A stretch of 35,106 nt of DNA, taken from assembly GCA_002238445.1 (NCBI GenBank), contig MPML01000053.1:1-35106 (forward strand), read 5' to 3'. This DNA is from Caldilineaceae bacterium bin5 (lineage in GTDB: Bacteria; Chloroflexota; Anaerolineae; Caldilineales; Caldilineaceae). Below are positions 7,597 to 16,163 of the stretch, piece by piece. How positions within the stretch are numbered: position 1 is the first letter of the stretch; each line of letters begins with the position of its first letter. Both the position numbers and the translations under genes were made by a program. The notes beneath the pieces are model-generated. The model was not told where the DNA came from. It made no database searches and worked only from the letters and a program-made list of their open reading frames with translations.

Positions 7597-8592
7597 ATGG
7601 CAACAGCCGGGACAGATGTACGATCGGGCGATAACCTAAGCGAAAGTCCCTCCGCGCGCAATCTGGGGCCCGATAGCCGGCGCCGGCACTTCCGACGCGA
7701 GTTGGGACGCGCCTGGAAATACCGCGAACTCTACCTCCTGCTCCTCCCCGCGATCCTCTTCTTTGTCATATTCCGCTATATCCCCATGGGCGGGCTCGTG
7801 ATGGGATTCCAGAACTATTCACCGGTGCGCGGATTTCTGGGCAGCCCCTGGGTCGGCTTCCAGCACTTCGAGACCCTGTTCGCCCTGCCCAAATTCCTCG
7901 AAGTCTTCCGCAACACCGTCATCATCAGCCTCTATAAACTCTTCATCGGCTTCCCTGTCCCCATTATCTTCGCGCTGCTCCTGAACGAAGTGCGCCATCT
8001 GCTCTTCAAACGCGCGATTCAGACCGTCACCTATTTCCCGCATTTCCTGTCCTGGGTCGTGTACGGCGGTATCATGGTGCTATTCATCGGGCCGGGCGGC
8101 GCCGTGCCGGAGGGGCTGGAAGCGATCGGGCTGAAAATGCCGGCCCTGCTGGTCAATCCCAAATACTTCCGCACCATCCTCGTCATCACCAACATCATGA
8201 AGGAGTTCGGCTGGGCCGCGATCGTCTACCTGGCCGCGATTGCTTCCATCGATCCGTCGATCTATGAAGCCGCCATGGTCGACGGGGCAAACCGCCTTCA
8301 GCAGACGAGATATATCACGCTGCCCGGCCTGCGCGGGATCATGGGAATCGTCTTTATCCTCAGCATGGGCAACATTCTCGAGGCCGGTTTCGAGCAGGTC
8401 TTTGTGATGTACAATCCGGCTGTCTACGCCGTGGGCGACATTCTCGATACCTATATCTATCGCATCGGGCTGGTGGACGGCCGTTTCAGCCTGGCGACCG
8501 CGGTGGGCCTGTTCCGCTCCGTGATCGCGGCGATAATGATTGTGATGACCAACCATATTCTCAAACGCGCCGACCAACCGACACTCTGGTAA
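7597..8592 (+). CDS. Carbohydrate ABC transporter permease, LplB type
   Basis: Integral membrane subunit of a binding-protein-dependent importer, about 331 residues from the ATG at 7597 (an in-frame GTG at 7588 is possible; GGAG sits very close to the ATG). After a hydrophilic N-terminal tail come about six membrane segments, starting at YLLLLPAILFFVIFRYIPM, which is characteristic of LplB/COG4209 permeases. The cytoplasmic EAA loop that contacts the ATPase reads YEAAMVDGANRLQQTRYITLP. It is followed by a second permease nine bases downstream and then by a lipoprotein, the usual LplB-YtcP-LipO order. No ATPase gene is present; such importers commonly share a general sugar ATPase encoded elsewhere (established for related systems). 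The substrate is unknown, probably an oligosaccharide or sugar derivative. Confidence 0.9.
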   Translation: MATAGTDVRSGDNLSESPSARNLGPDSRRRHFRRELGRAWKYRELYLLLLPAILFFVIFRYIPMGGLVMGFQNYSPVRGFLGSPWVGFQHFETLFALPKFLEVFRNTVIISLYKLFIGFPVPIIFALLLNEVRHLLFKRAIQTVTYFPHFLSWVVYGGIMVLFIGPGGAVPEGLEAIGLKMPALLVNPKYFRTILVITNIMKEFGWAAIVYLAAIASIDPSIYEAAMVDGANRLQQTRYITLPGLRGIMGIVFILSMGNILEAGFEQVFVMYNPAVYAVGDILDTYIYRIGLVDGRFSLATAVGLFRSVIAAIMIVMTNHILKRADQPTLW

Positions 8593-8601
8593 CACAGACC
8601 G

Positions 8602-9525
8602 ATGAGCGCGCACATCGACACCACAGACTACGAAGAACAGCCGTTGCGGGCCAGATGGCACAGCAACCGTCTGGCCGAAACCACTATCTACGGCGTGCTG
8701 CTTCTGCTCGGCATCATTAGTATGCTGCCGATCTGGCACACGCTCAACGCCTCGCTGAGCAGCCCCGAAAAAGTCGCGCAGGCGGTGCTGCTGTTGTGGC
8801 CGCACGATTTCACGCTGGACTCCTACATCTTCATCTTCAAAGGCAAAGCGCTGATACGTTCCTTTGGCGTCACCGTCTTCATTACCGTGGTGGGCACCGC
8901 GCTCAACCTTCTGGTGACGTCAGCCGCAGCCTACCCGCTCTCGCGGCGGGACCTGCCGGGGCGGCAGTTCATCATGCTCTTCATCATGGTTACCTTCGTC
9001 TTCAGCGCGGGCATCGTACCCGGCTTCATGCTGGTGCGCAGCCTGGGCCTGATCAACAGCCTCTGGGCGATGATCTGGCCGACCCTGGTCAACGTGTTCT
9101 TTCTGATTCTGTTGCGCAATTTCTTCGAGAACCTGCCGGACGCGGTGATCGAGTCGGCGCGCATGGACGGCTCCAGCGAGATGCGCATCCTCTTTCAGAT
9201 TGTGATCCCGATGTCACTGCCGGCGATTGCGACGATGGGGCTGTTTTACGCCGTCTCCCACTGGAATGAGTTCTTTCGCGGCATCTTCTATATCTACGAC
9301 CCGGCCAAATGGCCGTTGCAGGTGCTGCTGCGCTCGGTTGTGATCCAGGCCAACCTCAACGAGATCGGCTTCAGCAACCAGGACATGTACGGCAACGCCC
9401 AGGTCAGCCAGCTTACGATCCGTGCAGCGACGGTGACCGCTGCCATCGTGCCCATGGCCCTCCTTTACCCCTTTGTGCAACGTTTCTTCGTGCAGGGTAT
9501 CGTGTTGGGCGCCGAGAAAGGGTAG
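8602..9525 (+). CDS. Carbohydrate ABC transporter permease, YtcP/LplC type
   Basis: Second membrane subunit of the same importer, 307 residues, of the COG0395 family. A cytoplasmic N-terminus is followed by a first membrane segment (TIYGVLLLLGIISMLPIWHTLNASLS) and about five more. The EAA loop reads ESARMDGSSEMRILFQIVIPMSLP, followed by the family-typical HWNEFF stretch. Only nine bases separate it from the upstream permease, and there is no clear ribosome binding site, so translational coupling is likely. It should pair with the LplB-type permease to form the transmembrane channel. Confidence 0.9.
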   Translation: MSAHIDTTDYEEQPLRARWHSNRLAETTIYGVLLLLGIISMLPIWHTLNASLSSPEKVAQAVLLLWPHDFTLDSYIFIFKGKALIRSFGVTVFITVVGTALNLLVTSAAAYPLSRRDLPGRQFIMLFIMVTFVFSAGIVPGFMLVRSLGLINSLWAMIWPTLVNVFFLILLRNFFENLPDAVIESARMDGSSEMRILFQIVIPMSLPAIATMGLFYAVSHWNEFFRGIFYIYDPAKWPLQVLLRSVVIQANLNEIGFSNQDMYGNAQVSQLTIRAATVTAAIVPMALLYPFVQRFFVQGIVLGAEKG

Positions 9526-9539
9526 TTGCAACGAGAACG

Positions 9540-9550
9540 AAGGAGGTGAT
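9540..9550 (+). promoter_or_regulatory. Orphan perfect Shine-Dalgarno sequence
   Basis: AAGGAGGTGAT matches the complement of the standard 16S rRNA 3' end at all 11 positions, yet no ATG, GTG or TTG follows within normal spacing. The next TTG, at 9576, is 25 bases away. GGAGG could pair with CCTCC at 9585-9589. It lies in the 128-bp gap between permease and binding-protein gene. Confidence 0.4.
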
Positions 9551-9653
9551 AACGCGACGATATCTGATTTCCTTATTGACTGTCCCTCCAGAAGCAATAC
9601 GCCGTCTGGATTTTCGCGTGACCGAACCAAAGTACAGACAAGGAGGAAGTTCT

Positions 9654-11249
9654 GTGAAACGCGCTAAGTTATGTCTGCCGCTTATCATTGTGTCCTTGGT
9701 CCTGCTGAGCGCTTGCGCGCCCGCGCCGGCCGCAACCACCGAGGAGGAGATGGCAGAGGACGTTACCGTCGTCTATCTCGGCATCGGCGACAGCTGGGTG
9801 TCGGATAACGAGTGGGTGGGGTTGATCGAAGAGGGGTCCGGCGTGGACATGGACTATCAGTTCGTGCCCAGTCCCGAATACGATGAGAAGCGCAACGTAC
9901 TGATGGCCGCCGGCGACTACCCCGACGTCATCCGCATCAACCCGACTACGCGGCAGTTCAAACAGTATCTCAACGATGGCCTGCTGATCCCGATCGATGA
10001 GTATCTGGACAGGTACCCGACCGTACGCGACGCCTTCCCGGCCGAAGTCTGGGAGAACAACCGCCAGGCCGACGGGATGATCTACCACATTCCCCGACTC
10101 ACAGGCAATCTGCCGCGCTGCCTGCACTATCGCACAGACTGGCTGGAAAAGTTGGGGATGGAGGAGCCGACAACGCTGGCCGAGTTCCGCACTTTCCTCG
10201 AGCGGGTTCGCGACGAGGACCCCGGCAACATCGGCGACCCGTTGATCCCCTTCGTGCCCAACCGTCTGGACAATGTTACCTGGTCGATGGAGCATTTCCT
10301 GGGCGCCTTTGGCGTCGATCACCTGGCGTGGGTACCTTCACCGGATGATCCTGATCAGCTCGTTTTCGCCAATACGCTGCCGGCCCTGAAAGATGGACTG
10401 CAGTGGGTGCGAGAACTCTTTGCCGATGGGCTGATGGACCCCACCTTCATGGTCGCCACCGACCGCGGGCTGTTCAAATTCTACGCCGGCAATACAGCTG
10501 TCACCTCCGACTGGCCGCGTTTCCAGCATTTCCGCCTGGAGGCCATCCGCAACGCCCATCCTGATGCCAATGCCGACACCGGTTACATCTGCAGCCTGAC
10601 CGGTCCAACCGGTATCTCGAGCGGACCGATGGTCGTGCCCAACGCGCAGAGCACCGGAACCGCTCTGACGATCGCGGCCACCGCCGCCGAGGCCGATGCC
10701 TTCTTCCGCGTCGTCAACTGGCAATATACCGAAGGCTGGGAGCTGATGACGGTGGGTGTCGAGGGCATCACCTATGACCTGGTCGACGGCGTCCCCGTGA
10801 CGCGCGGCCGCGATGCGATCCTGAACGACAATCCGCAATACGACCTGTACTCGCGCGACTATCTGTTCAAGAATGAGCCGCCGGCCTACTTCGATTACCA
10901 GCGCGACAATGTGAAGTGGATCGATGTCTCCGACGAAATGATGGGCTATGTGCAGGGCGTTCTGAAGGAAGCCCTGGAGGAAAAACGGCATATCAACTAT
11001 CTGGTCAATCGCGATGACCCCACCATTCTGAACGACCTGGGGGCGCTGCAAAGTCTGGCCAATGAGTTCGCAGCCAGGGTCGTCCTGAACCCGGATCTGG
11101 ATATCGATGAGGAGTTTGAAAGTTTCCTGGCCGCGTTGGAGGCAAACAACCTGGCTGGGGTGACCGAAGCTGTCAATGCCCTCAACGATATCGACACGAT
11201 CAACGCGATGGCCGCGGCCATCATGAGCCCGGATGATGGGCTGGAGTAG
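9654..11249 (+). CDS. Extracellular solute-binding lipoprotein (sugar type)
   Basis: A 531-residue ligand-binding subunit of the LplB/YtcP importer. I chose GTG at 9654 because AGGAGG lies seven bases upstream and because the N-terminus then becomes a lipoprotein signal peptide: basic start, hydrophobic core, lipobox LLSAC with Cys21. The frame is open further upstream but overlaps the permease gene. The mature part begins with an Ala/Pro/Glu linker and continues like the family 1 / LipO-type solute-binding proteins (DYPDVIRINPTTRQFKQYLNDGLLIPIDEYLDRYP), with a length typical of the large LplA/LipO group. It is anchored outside the membrane and delivers substrate to the permeases. The ligand cannot be read from the sequence. 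The position after both permeases follows the conserved gene order. Confidence 0.88.
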   Translation: MKRAKLCLPLIIVSLVLLSACAPAPAATTEEEMAEDVTVVYLGIGDSWVSDNEWVGLIEEGSGVDMDYQFVPSPEYDEKRNVLMAAGDYPDVIRINPTTRQFKQYLNDGLLIPIDEYLDRYPTVRDAFPAEVWENNRQADGMIYHIPRLTGNLPRCLHYRTDWLEKLGMEEPTTLAEFRTFLERVRDEDPGNIGDPLIPFVPNRLDNVTWSMEHFLGAFGVDHLAWVPSPDDPDQLVFANTLPALKDGLQWVRELFADGLMDPTFMVATDRGLFKFYAGNTAVTSDWPRFQHFRLEAIRNAHPDANADTGYICSLTGPTGISSGPMVVPNAQSTGTALTIAATAAEADAFFRVVNWQYTEGWELMTVGVEGITYDLVDGVPVTRGRDAILNDNPQYDLYSRDYLFKNEPPAYFDYQRDNVKWIDVSDEMMGYVQGVLKEALEEKRHINYLVNRDDPTILNDLGALQSLANEFAARVVLNPDLDIDEEFESFLAALEANNLAGVTEAVNALNDIDTINAMAAAIMSPDDGLE

Positions 11250-11294
11250 ACTGCAGAGGACAGTGGGTTAGTGCAAAGTGGGTAGTAGATAGTA

Positions 11295-11326
11295 ACCAGT
11301 GGCCTGTGAAATACCAGGCCACTGGT
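11295..11326. terminator. Perfect 12-bp palindrome after the binding-protein gene
   Basis: ACCAGTGGCCTG (11295-11306) pairs exactly with CAGGCCACTGGT (11315-11326) around an 8-base loop. It lies between the solute-binding gene stop and the FAD oxidoreductase start. There is no T tract, so it may be an operator, an mRNA-stabilising hairpin or a dispersed palindrome rather than a true terminator. Confidence 0.45.
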
Positions 11327-11347
11327 CATTGGCAACTGGGGACTGAC

Positions 11348-12754
11348 ATGATAGAGACTGATATTCTGATAGTAGGCGGCGGTTCGGGCGGCTTTGGCGC
11401 CGCGATACGCGCCGCGCGCGCCGACCCAAACGCACGCATTCTCCTGCTCGACAGCATGGCGCAACTGGGCGGCACCTCCACCGTGGGCGGCGTCAACAAC
11501 TGGGAGCCGGGGATCGGCGGGCCGGGCGTGCATTACGAGCTGGCTGCGCGCCTGAGCCCGAACGCGATCGGCGTGGGCAGGACGGTCCACCTTTCGAGCA
11601 AGGAGGAGCCCTACGGCTTCTCGCGCATCGACCCGGACAGCCCCTATGAAAGCTCGCTGCGCCGCGCCGGACTGCCCAAACCGCAGGTGCGCCGCGTCCA
11701 CTTCGAGCCGGACGTCATGGCCGAGGCCATGGACGCGATGCTGCGCGAAGCCGGCGTCGATATCCGCTACCGCACCCGCTTTACCGATGTCAGCGTGCAG
11801 GGCAACCGGATCGTCTCCATCACCGCCCAACCGCTCGACGGCTCCCGCCCCTATACGGTACGCAGCAAGCTCTTTATCGACTGCTCCGGCGGCTGCCACC
11901 TGGCGCGGGCGGCCGAGTGCGGTATGGCTTTTGGCGAAGAAGAGCATGATCGCTACCAGGAGCCGTCGGCCCCCGACAGCGCGTCCCCGATTGTCAATGG
12001 TATCTCGCAGGTTTTTCGGGTGACGCCGGCCGACGAAGCGGGAGTGGATGAGCTGCCGCCCGCGGCCCGCGCGCCCGCGATCCAGGAATGGCTGGCTACG
12101 CACAGGCCGGCCGCCCATGTTACCGAGTATCCCAATGGCGATCTGTGCATCAACGTGCTGCCCACCATGGAAGGCGCGGAGTTCCACAGTATGCCCTACC
12201 CCCAGGCACAGGCGATCGGCCAGGCGCGCATGCATGCGCACTGGCGGCGCATGCAGACCGACTACGGCTTTGATCGCTACCGTTTCAAGAGCATGTTTCC
12301 GCTGGTGGGCATCCGCGAATCGCACCGGCTGGTTGGCCGCTATGTGCTGCGTGAACAGGACGTGCGCGCCGGTCTTCTGCGCCAGTCGCGGCAGGAGGAG
12401 ATCATTGCCGTGGCCGACCATCCGCTGGATACGCACGGCGAGCGCAATGTCAGAGGGTCCAATCTCAAGGAGTTGGAGCAGCCCTATGGCATCCCCTACA
12501 GCTGTCTTCTGCCCAATGAGTATGACAATCTGATCGCTGCGTCGCGCGGGGCATCCTTCTCACACATTGCCGCCTCTTCATGCCGGCTGTCGCGCACGAT
12601 GATGGCACTGGGGGAGGCTGCGGGTGTGGCCTCCGCGCTGGCGTTGCGGGATGGGGCGGTCTACGCTGATGTGGATGTCGACGAGATACGGCAACAGATT
12701 GGAATTCCAGCCTTCGTTGAGAAGGCGATCAGTGTCTGGGGTATGCGCAGTTGA
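11348..12754 (+). CDS. FAD-dependent oxidoreductase (FAD_oxidored family)
   Basis: A 468-residue flavoprotein. The ATG at 11348 is preferred over the upstream in-frame start because GGGGA precedes it and because the protein then opens directly with the dinucleotide-binding strand ETDILIVGGGSGGFGAA (GxGxxG at 10-15) followed by an acidic end of strand two (LLLDSMAQLGGTSTVGGVNNW). This style matches the FAD_oxidored family. Later motifs include LFIDCSGGCHLARAAECGM and a C-terminal block with SCRLSRTMMALGEAAGVASALAL, typical of the closing FAD-binding segment. No signal peptide, so it is probably cytoplasmic. It presumably oxidises a sugar or polyol brought in by the adjacent importer (inference from position). 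Its stop lies nine bases from the stop of the convergent Gfo/Idh/MocA gene, with no terminator between them. Confidence 0.85.
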   Translation: MIETDILIVGGGSGGFGAAIRAARADPNARILLLDSMAQLGGTSTVGGVNNWEPGIGGPGVHYELAARLSPNAIGVGRTVHLSSKEEPYGFSRIDPDSPYESSLRRAGLPKPQVRRVHFEPDVMAEAMDAMLREAGVDIRYRTRFTDVSVQGNRIVSITAQPLDGSRPYTVRSKLFIDCSGGCHLARAAECGMAFGEEEHDRYQEPSAPDSASPIVNGISQVFRVTPADEAGVDELPPAARAPAIQEWLATHRPAAHVTEYPNGDLCINVLPTMEGAEFHSMPYPQAQAIGQARMHAHWRRMQTDYGFDRYRFKSMFPLVGIRESHRLVGRYVLREQDVRAGLLRQSRQEEIIAVADHPLDTHGERNVRGSNLKELEQPYGIPYSCLLPNEYDNLIAASRGASFSHIAASSCRLSRTMMALGEAAGVASALALRDGAVYADVDVDEIRQQIGIPAFVEKAISVWGMRS

Positions 12755-12763
12755 TACGCTGAG

Positions 12764-13678
12764 TCAGCCCACGCTGGCGCGATAGTCGGCGGTGAAGCTG
12801 TGGCCGTCAAAACCGGGCGCGTCCGCGGCGAGCTCGTCGATGCGAACAGGAGCGAGCCGCCCGCGGCGCATGCTCTCGCGACCGGCCAGCAGGACCATCA
12901 CCGCCTCGCACAGCATGTCGATGCCGGCGGGGAAAGGACTCTCGCCGCGGAAGTGGGCGACCACGTTCTGCAGGAGCGCGCGGTAGAAGTCGCTCTGGAC
13001 GGTCGCCGACCAGTGGCCGTTGGCGGCGCTGACGGCAAGAGAAAAACCGGCAGCGGCTTGCAGTTCGAGCACCGCCTGCAGGCCGTCCTGGTAATCGACG
13101 AGAAGCCGCACTGAGTCGCGGCTCCCGAGATACGTGACCGCGACGGCAGGCGTGCTGCGGGTCAGCCCGATTGCGCCCTGGACCATCTCGATTACGTGGA
13201 TGCCGTAGTTGAAAAAGTCGTTCGGCCCGCTGGCAAAAATGGTGTAGAGGTCGCTCCCCTGGGTCTGCCCATGGATCCGCTTGACCTCCTCACAGCAGCG
13301 CAGCGAGGAACCGCCGATGATGTCCGCGCCCTGCGCCGCCCACGCCTTCAGTTGTAGCAGATCAGCCGCGTTCCCGGCCAGAGGCTTGTCGATATAGACA
13401 CCCTTGCCGGCCTCGACAAACGGCCTGACGCGTTCCGCGTGCAGGTCCCAGTTGCAACTCTGAACAAAGACCACATCCACCAGCGGGATCAAGTCCGCCA
13501 GCGCGGGCACGACTTCCGGGATGTTGTGCTCGGCCGCGAACTGCTCGGCATAGCCCGACGGACGCACGCTGCCGCCGTCCCAGCAGGCCACAACCGCCAC
13601 ATTGTCCCACTCCTGCAGAATCGGAACCCAGCGGCCCGGGTGCGAGGTATCGAGGTCGGCGATTCCGATTTTCAGCAT
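12764..13678 (-). CDS. Gfo/Idh/MocA family oxidoreductase
   Basis: A 304-residue NAD(P)-dependent dehydrogenase-like protein. The N-terminal Rossmann domain starts MLKIGIADLDTSHPGRWVPIL; the glycine-rich loop is not canonical (DLDTSHPGRW), as in the divergent Gfo/Idh/MocA group. Near residue 100 it carries KGVYIDKPLAGNAADL, corresponding to the EKP motif whose Lys is catalytic. The second domain carries NYGIHVIEMV, with the His position typical of the family. Members oxidise or epimerise sugars, inositols and their acids. It is the last gene of a minus-strand unit (epimerase, DapA-like lyase, this gene) and ends nine bases from a convergent FAD oxidoreductase. No clear ribosome binding site is visible. 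Confidence 0.82.
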   Translation of the reverse strand: MLKIGIADLDTSHPGRWVPILQEWDNVAVVACWDGGSVRPSGYAEQFAAEHNIPEVVPALADLIPLVDVVFVQSCNWDLHAERVRPFVEAGKGVYIDKPLAGNAADLLQLKAWAAQGADIIGGSSLRCCEEVKRIHGQTQGSDLYTIFASGPNDFFNYGIHVIEMVQGAIGLTRSTPAVAVTYLGSRDSVRLLVDYQDGLQAVLELQAAAGFSLAVSAANGHWSATVQSDFYRALLQNVVAHFRGESPFPAGIDMLCEAVMVLLAGRESMRRGRLAPVRIDELAADAPGFDGHSFTADYRASVG

Positions 13679-13754
13679 GGGTTAGTTTCCAGTTTTCGGT
13701 GGCGGCCAGGGTGCGGAATAGGATGGAGTGAATGAAGGCTGAGCGTTGGTGCGG

Positions 13755-14825
13755 TCAACGCATCCATTCGTCGAGGTTTTCGGCCACGAATTCGTCGTCG
13801 GTCAGGTGGGGATAGGCGCGGCAGACGCGGTCCAACTCCTCGCACTGGCCGGGAGAGAGGCTCTCCTGCGGGTTGAAGCACCAGGTCCCCTGCATCAACC
13901 CCTGCCGCCGCAGCACCTCATGCACGCCCGAAATACACCCATGGAAGTCGTGGGCGCTGTCAAACACCGCCGCGTTGGCGTCCGTCATCTGCGCGTTGTA
14001 GGTGAGCCAGTGCCCGTAGTCGAGCCTGCCGGCTGTGCTCTGGTCGCGGACCGCCTGCAACATGGCGACCGCCTCCCGCGTCCACACAGCCCACTGCCCG
14101 AGCAGCCCGCCGACGATACGCAACGGCGGCGCATCCGTCTCTTGCCCGCCAAAGCTGAACTCGGTGAGCAGGTCCGCGACGATATTGTCGTCGTTGCCTG
14201 TGTAAAGGGCGATCTCTCCGCTCCGGCATGACTCCGCCACCGCGCGCACCACATCCAGCGTCTTGTACCGGTCAAACGGCGCGACCTTGATGGCGACGAC
14301 GTACTCAATCTCCACGAACTCGCGCCAGAAGCGGTAGGGCAGCACCTGACCGCCCACCGCGGTCTGCAAATAAAAGCCGAATACCGGGATCACCTCCGCC
14401 ACGCAACGGCAGTGTTCGATAAGCTCCGATGGCGATGCCTCTGCTAGCGCTCGCAGGCTCAGCAGTCCCGCGTCGTAGCCGTGCGCCAGGGCAGTCTCGG
14501 CTTCGCGCACCGCCTGCTGTGTGTCGCCCAGGATACCCGCTACCTTGACGAAGGGGCGGGGGTCCTGCTGCAACTGCTCGTCCACAGTCTCGGACGCTAG
14601 CTCCAACACCGGCTCCAGCAGACCGTACTCCGGCTGATGCAGCTCGAACTGGGTCGTATGCACGCCCACCGCCACGCCGCCGGCGCCGGCCGCGCAGTAG
14701 TAGCGGGTCAGCGCGCGCTGGCGCCGCTCATCCAGCTTGAGGTCGGCAGTCAGGGCGAGCGGGTGGGCCGGGATCACCTGCCCGTTGGCCAGATGTTGTC
14801 TCAGCTCAGCCAGAGTCTGGGCCAT
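13755..14825 (-). CDS. Dihydrodipicolinate synthase / N-acetylneuraminate lyase family protein
   Basis: A 356-residue class I aldolase-type TIM barrel of the DapA/NanA family. GGAG lies six bases before the ATG, and the start overlaps the upstream epimerase stop by one base (TGATG), showing an operon. Visible features are GAGGVAVGVHTTQF near residue 47, a central strand VIPVFGFYLQTAVGG where the family has its catalytic Tyr, and EYVVAIKVAPFDRY, whose Lys is the likely Schiff-base residue. At about 356 residues it is longer than DapA (about 290), in line with the diverged sugar-acid lyase or dehydratase-like members found in catabolic clusters. A role cleaving or dehydrating a 2-keto sugar acid is inferred from its partners, not shown. 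It is unlikely to be the lysine-biosynthesis enzyme given this context. Confidence 0.82.
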   Translation of the reverse strand: MAQTLAELRQHLANGQVIPAHPLALTADLKLDERRQRALTRYYCAAGAGGVAVGVHTTQFELHQPEYGLLEPVLELASETVDEQLQQDPRPFVKVAGILGDTQQAVREAETALAHGYDAGLLSLRALAEASPSELIEHCRCVAEVIPVFGFYLQTAVGGQVLPYRFWREFVEIEYVVAIKVAPFDRYKTLDVVRAVAESCRSGEIALYTGNDDNIVADLLTEFSFGGQETDAPPLRIVGGLLGQWAVWTREAVAMLQAVRDQSTAGRLDYGHWLTYNAQMTDANAAVFDSAHDFHGCISGVHEVLRRQGLMQGTWCFNPQESLSPGQCEELDRVCRAYPHLTDDEFVAENLDEWMR

Positions 14826-15895
14826 CAGAAGCTCCCGTCGCGCGTCTCGAAATGGGTCGGTTTATCCAGCGATGCGCCGTCGTTCTGCACCCAATCGGCG
14901 ATCCACTGCAGCATCTGGTGCAGCGAGACGCGCGGGTAGCCGAAAAGCCGCGCCGACTTGGCCGCGTTGTTGAGCAGCGCCGTCGGCGCCTCCTCGCCGC
15001 TGAAACATGGTTCCTTGCCGAACATGCCGCCCAGAATCTGCGCCACGCGTCGCACCGAGACCGTCTCCGGCCCGGTGACGTTGAGCACAAAGGGCGGCGC
15101 GGCGCAGTGGTCGAGCAGGGCGATGGCCTGGGCGTTGGCGTCCCCTTGCCAGATTACATTGGCGGCGCCCATGTCGAGGCCAACGGGCTGCTCCGCATAC
15201 ACGCTGCGAGCAATGTCCACGAGAACGCCGTAGCGCATTTCGACCGCATAGTTGAGGCGGACGATGGCGCAGCGCAGGCCGTGCCGCCGCGAAAAATAGT
15301 CGAAGATGCGCTCGCGCCCCAGGCAGGACATGGCGTACTCCCCGACCGGATCCAAAGGGTCGTCTTCAAGGGGGCCGCCTTCGACGACGGGCACGAGCGG
15401 ATAGACATTGCCGGTGGAGAAGGCGACGATGCGGGCGTTCAGATACCGCTCGCAGGCCAGCGCCGGCAGGTAGGTGTTGATGCCCCAGGTCATGTGCTGG
15501 TTGCCGGTCGTGCCGAACTTCTGACCGGCCATATAGATCACGCTGCCGCTGTCGGGCAGCGAAGCCAGCTGCGACCGGTCCAGCAGGTCGCACGTGATCG
15601 TTTGCACGCCCCACTCCTCCAACTGGTCGCGCGTCCCAGGCTGGCTGAAGCGGGCCACGCCATAGACGCGATGGGGCGAGTTGAGCTGATCGAGGGCGCG
15701 CACGGCCATCCGCGCCAGCGTGGGGCCCATCTTGCCGCTGACGCCGAGGATGACCAGGTCCGAGTCCAGCTTGTCGAGGGCGGCAAGAGCGGCGGGGGAG
15801 GGTTCCGAGAGCAGCAGGTCGAGCTCCTCCACCGTGCGGGGTCCGGGGGTGGTGGCCTGCCTCTCGATACTGCTTGCCAATGTTGCTGCGCTCAT
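14825..15895 (-). CDS. NAD-dependent epimerase/dehydratase-like protein (atypical SDR)
   Basis: A 356-residue extended short-chain dehydrogenase-like protein. The frame is open for 55 codons further upstream, but that extension runs through the promoter at 15980-16008, so I use the ATG at 15895 (purine-rich AAAGAGAGA upstream). The cofactor loop is LVILGVSGKMGPTLARM, and the substrate region has FSTGNVYPLVPV. The active-site signature normally YxxxK reads EYAMSCLGRERIF: the catalytic Lys is replaced by Cys, which I confirmed from the codon TGC. The C-terminal part resembles sugar-nucleotide epimerases (VLNVTGPETVSVRRVAQILGGMFG). It is the first gene of the minus-strand catabolic unit and shares a divergent control region with the second importer. 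It may be non-catalytic, or use altered chemistry. Confidence 0.82.
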   Translation of the reverse strand: MSAATLASSIERQATTPGPRTVEELDLLLSEPSPAALAALDKLDSDLVILGVSGKMGPTLARMAVRALDQLNSPHRVYGVARFSQPGTRDQLEEWGVQTITCDLLDRSQLASLPDSGSVIYMAGQKFGTTGNQHMTWGINTYLPALACERYLNARIVAFSTGNVYPLVPVVEGGPLEDDPLDPVGEYAMSCLGRERIFDYFSRRHGLRCAIVRLNYAVEMRYGVLVDIARSVYAEQPVGLDMGAANVIWQGDANAQAIALLDHCAAPPFVLNVTGPETVSVRRVAQILGGMFGKEPCFSGEEAPTALLNNAAKSARLFGYPRVSLHQMLQWIADWVQNDGASLDKPTHFETRDGSF

Positions 15896-15979
15896 CGTTT
15901 CTCTCTTTCGCTGACAAGCCGTCTGCACTGAAATTGGGGTGGTCGGAAACCTGTCATGAGCCGCTGACGGGCATTTGTG

Positions 15980-16008
15980 ACTGTAATATAGAACAGAATG
16001 GGTGTCAA
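15980..16008 (-). promoter_or_regulatory. Sigma70-type promoter of the epimerase operon
   Basis: On the minus strand, TTGACA (16008-16003) and TACAGT (15985-15980) are separated by exactly 17 bases. It lies about 85 bases upstream of the epimerase ATG and points towards it. Confidence 0.65.
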
Positions 16009-16134
16009 TGCTATTGGAGATCGGGAGCGCCCCAGTGATTTCTATTTGGAAATGATGCATTCGAAGCGTGTAAAGGGCCGACAGAGTCCACCCGCGTGAC
16101 CCTCACAGGGCACATAAGGTATAGGTTTTTTTCT

Positions 16135-16163
16135 TTGACAGTCCAATGATACTTTGATACACT
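16135..16163 (+). promoter_or_regulatory. Sigma70-type promoter of the second importer operon
   Basis: TTGACA (16135-16140), 17 bases, TACACT (16158-16163). The layout is the same as that of the divergent promoter at 15980-16008. The start codon is at 16356, so the transcript would have a long leader. Confidence 0.65.

Noticed and set aside
10997..12436. Long minus-strand open frame opposite the binding-protein and FAD oxidoreductase genes
   Set aside because: Antisense shadow in GC-rich DNA. The protein has no recognisable motif, while the plus-strand genes have clear family signatures and ribosome binding sites.
14852..15931. Plus-strand 359-codon frame opposite the epimerase
   Set aside because: His/Arg/Gly-rich translation without domain character. 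The minus-strand frame carries SDR motifs and is coupled to the next gene.
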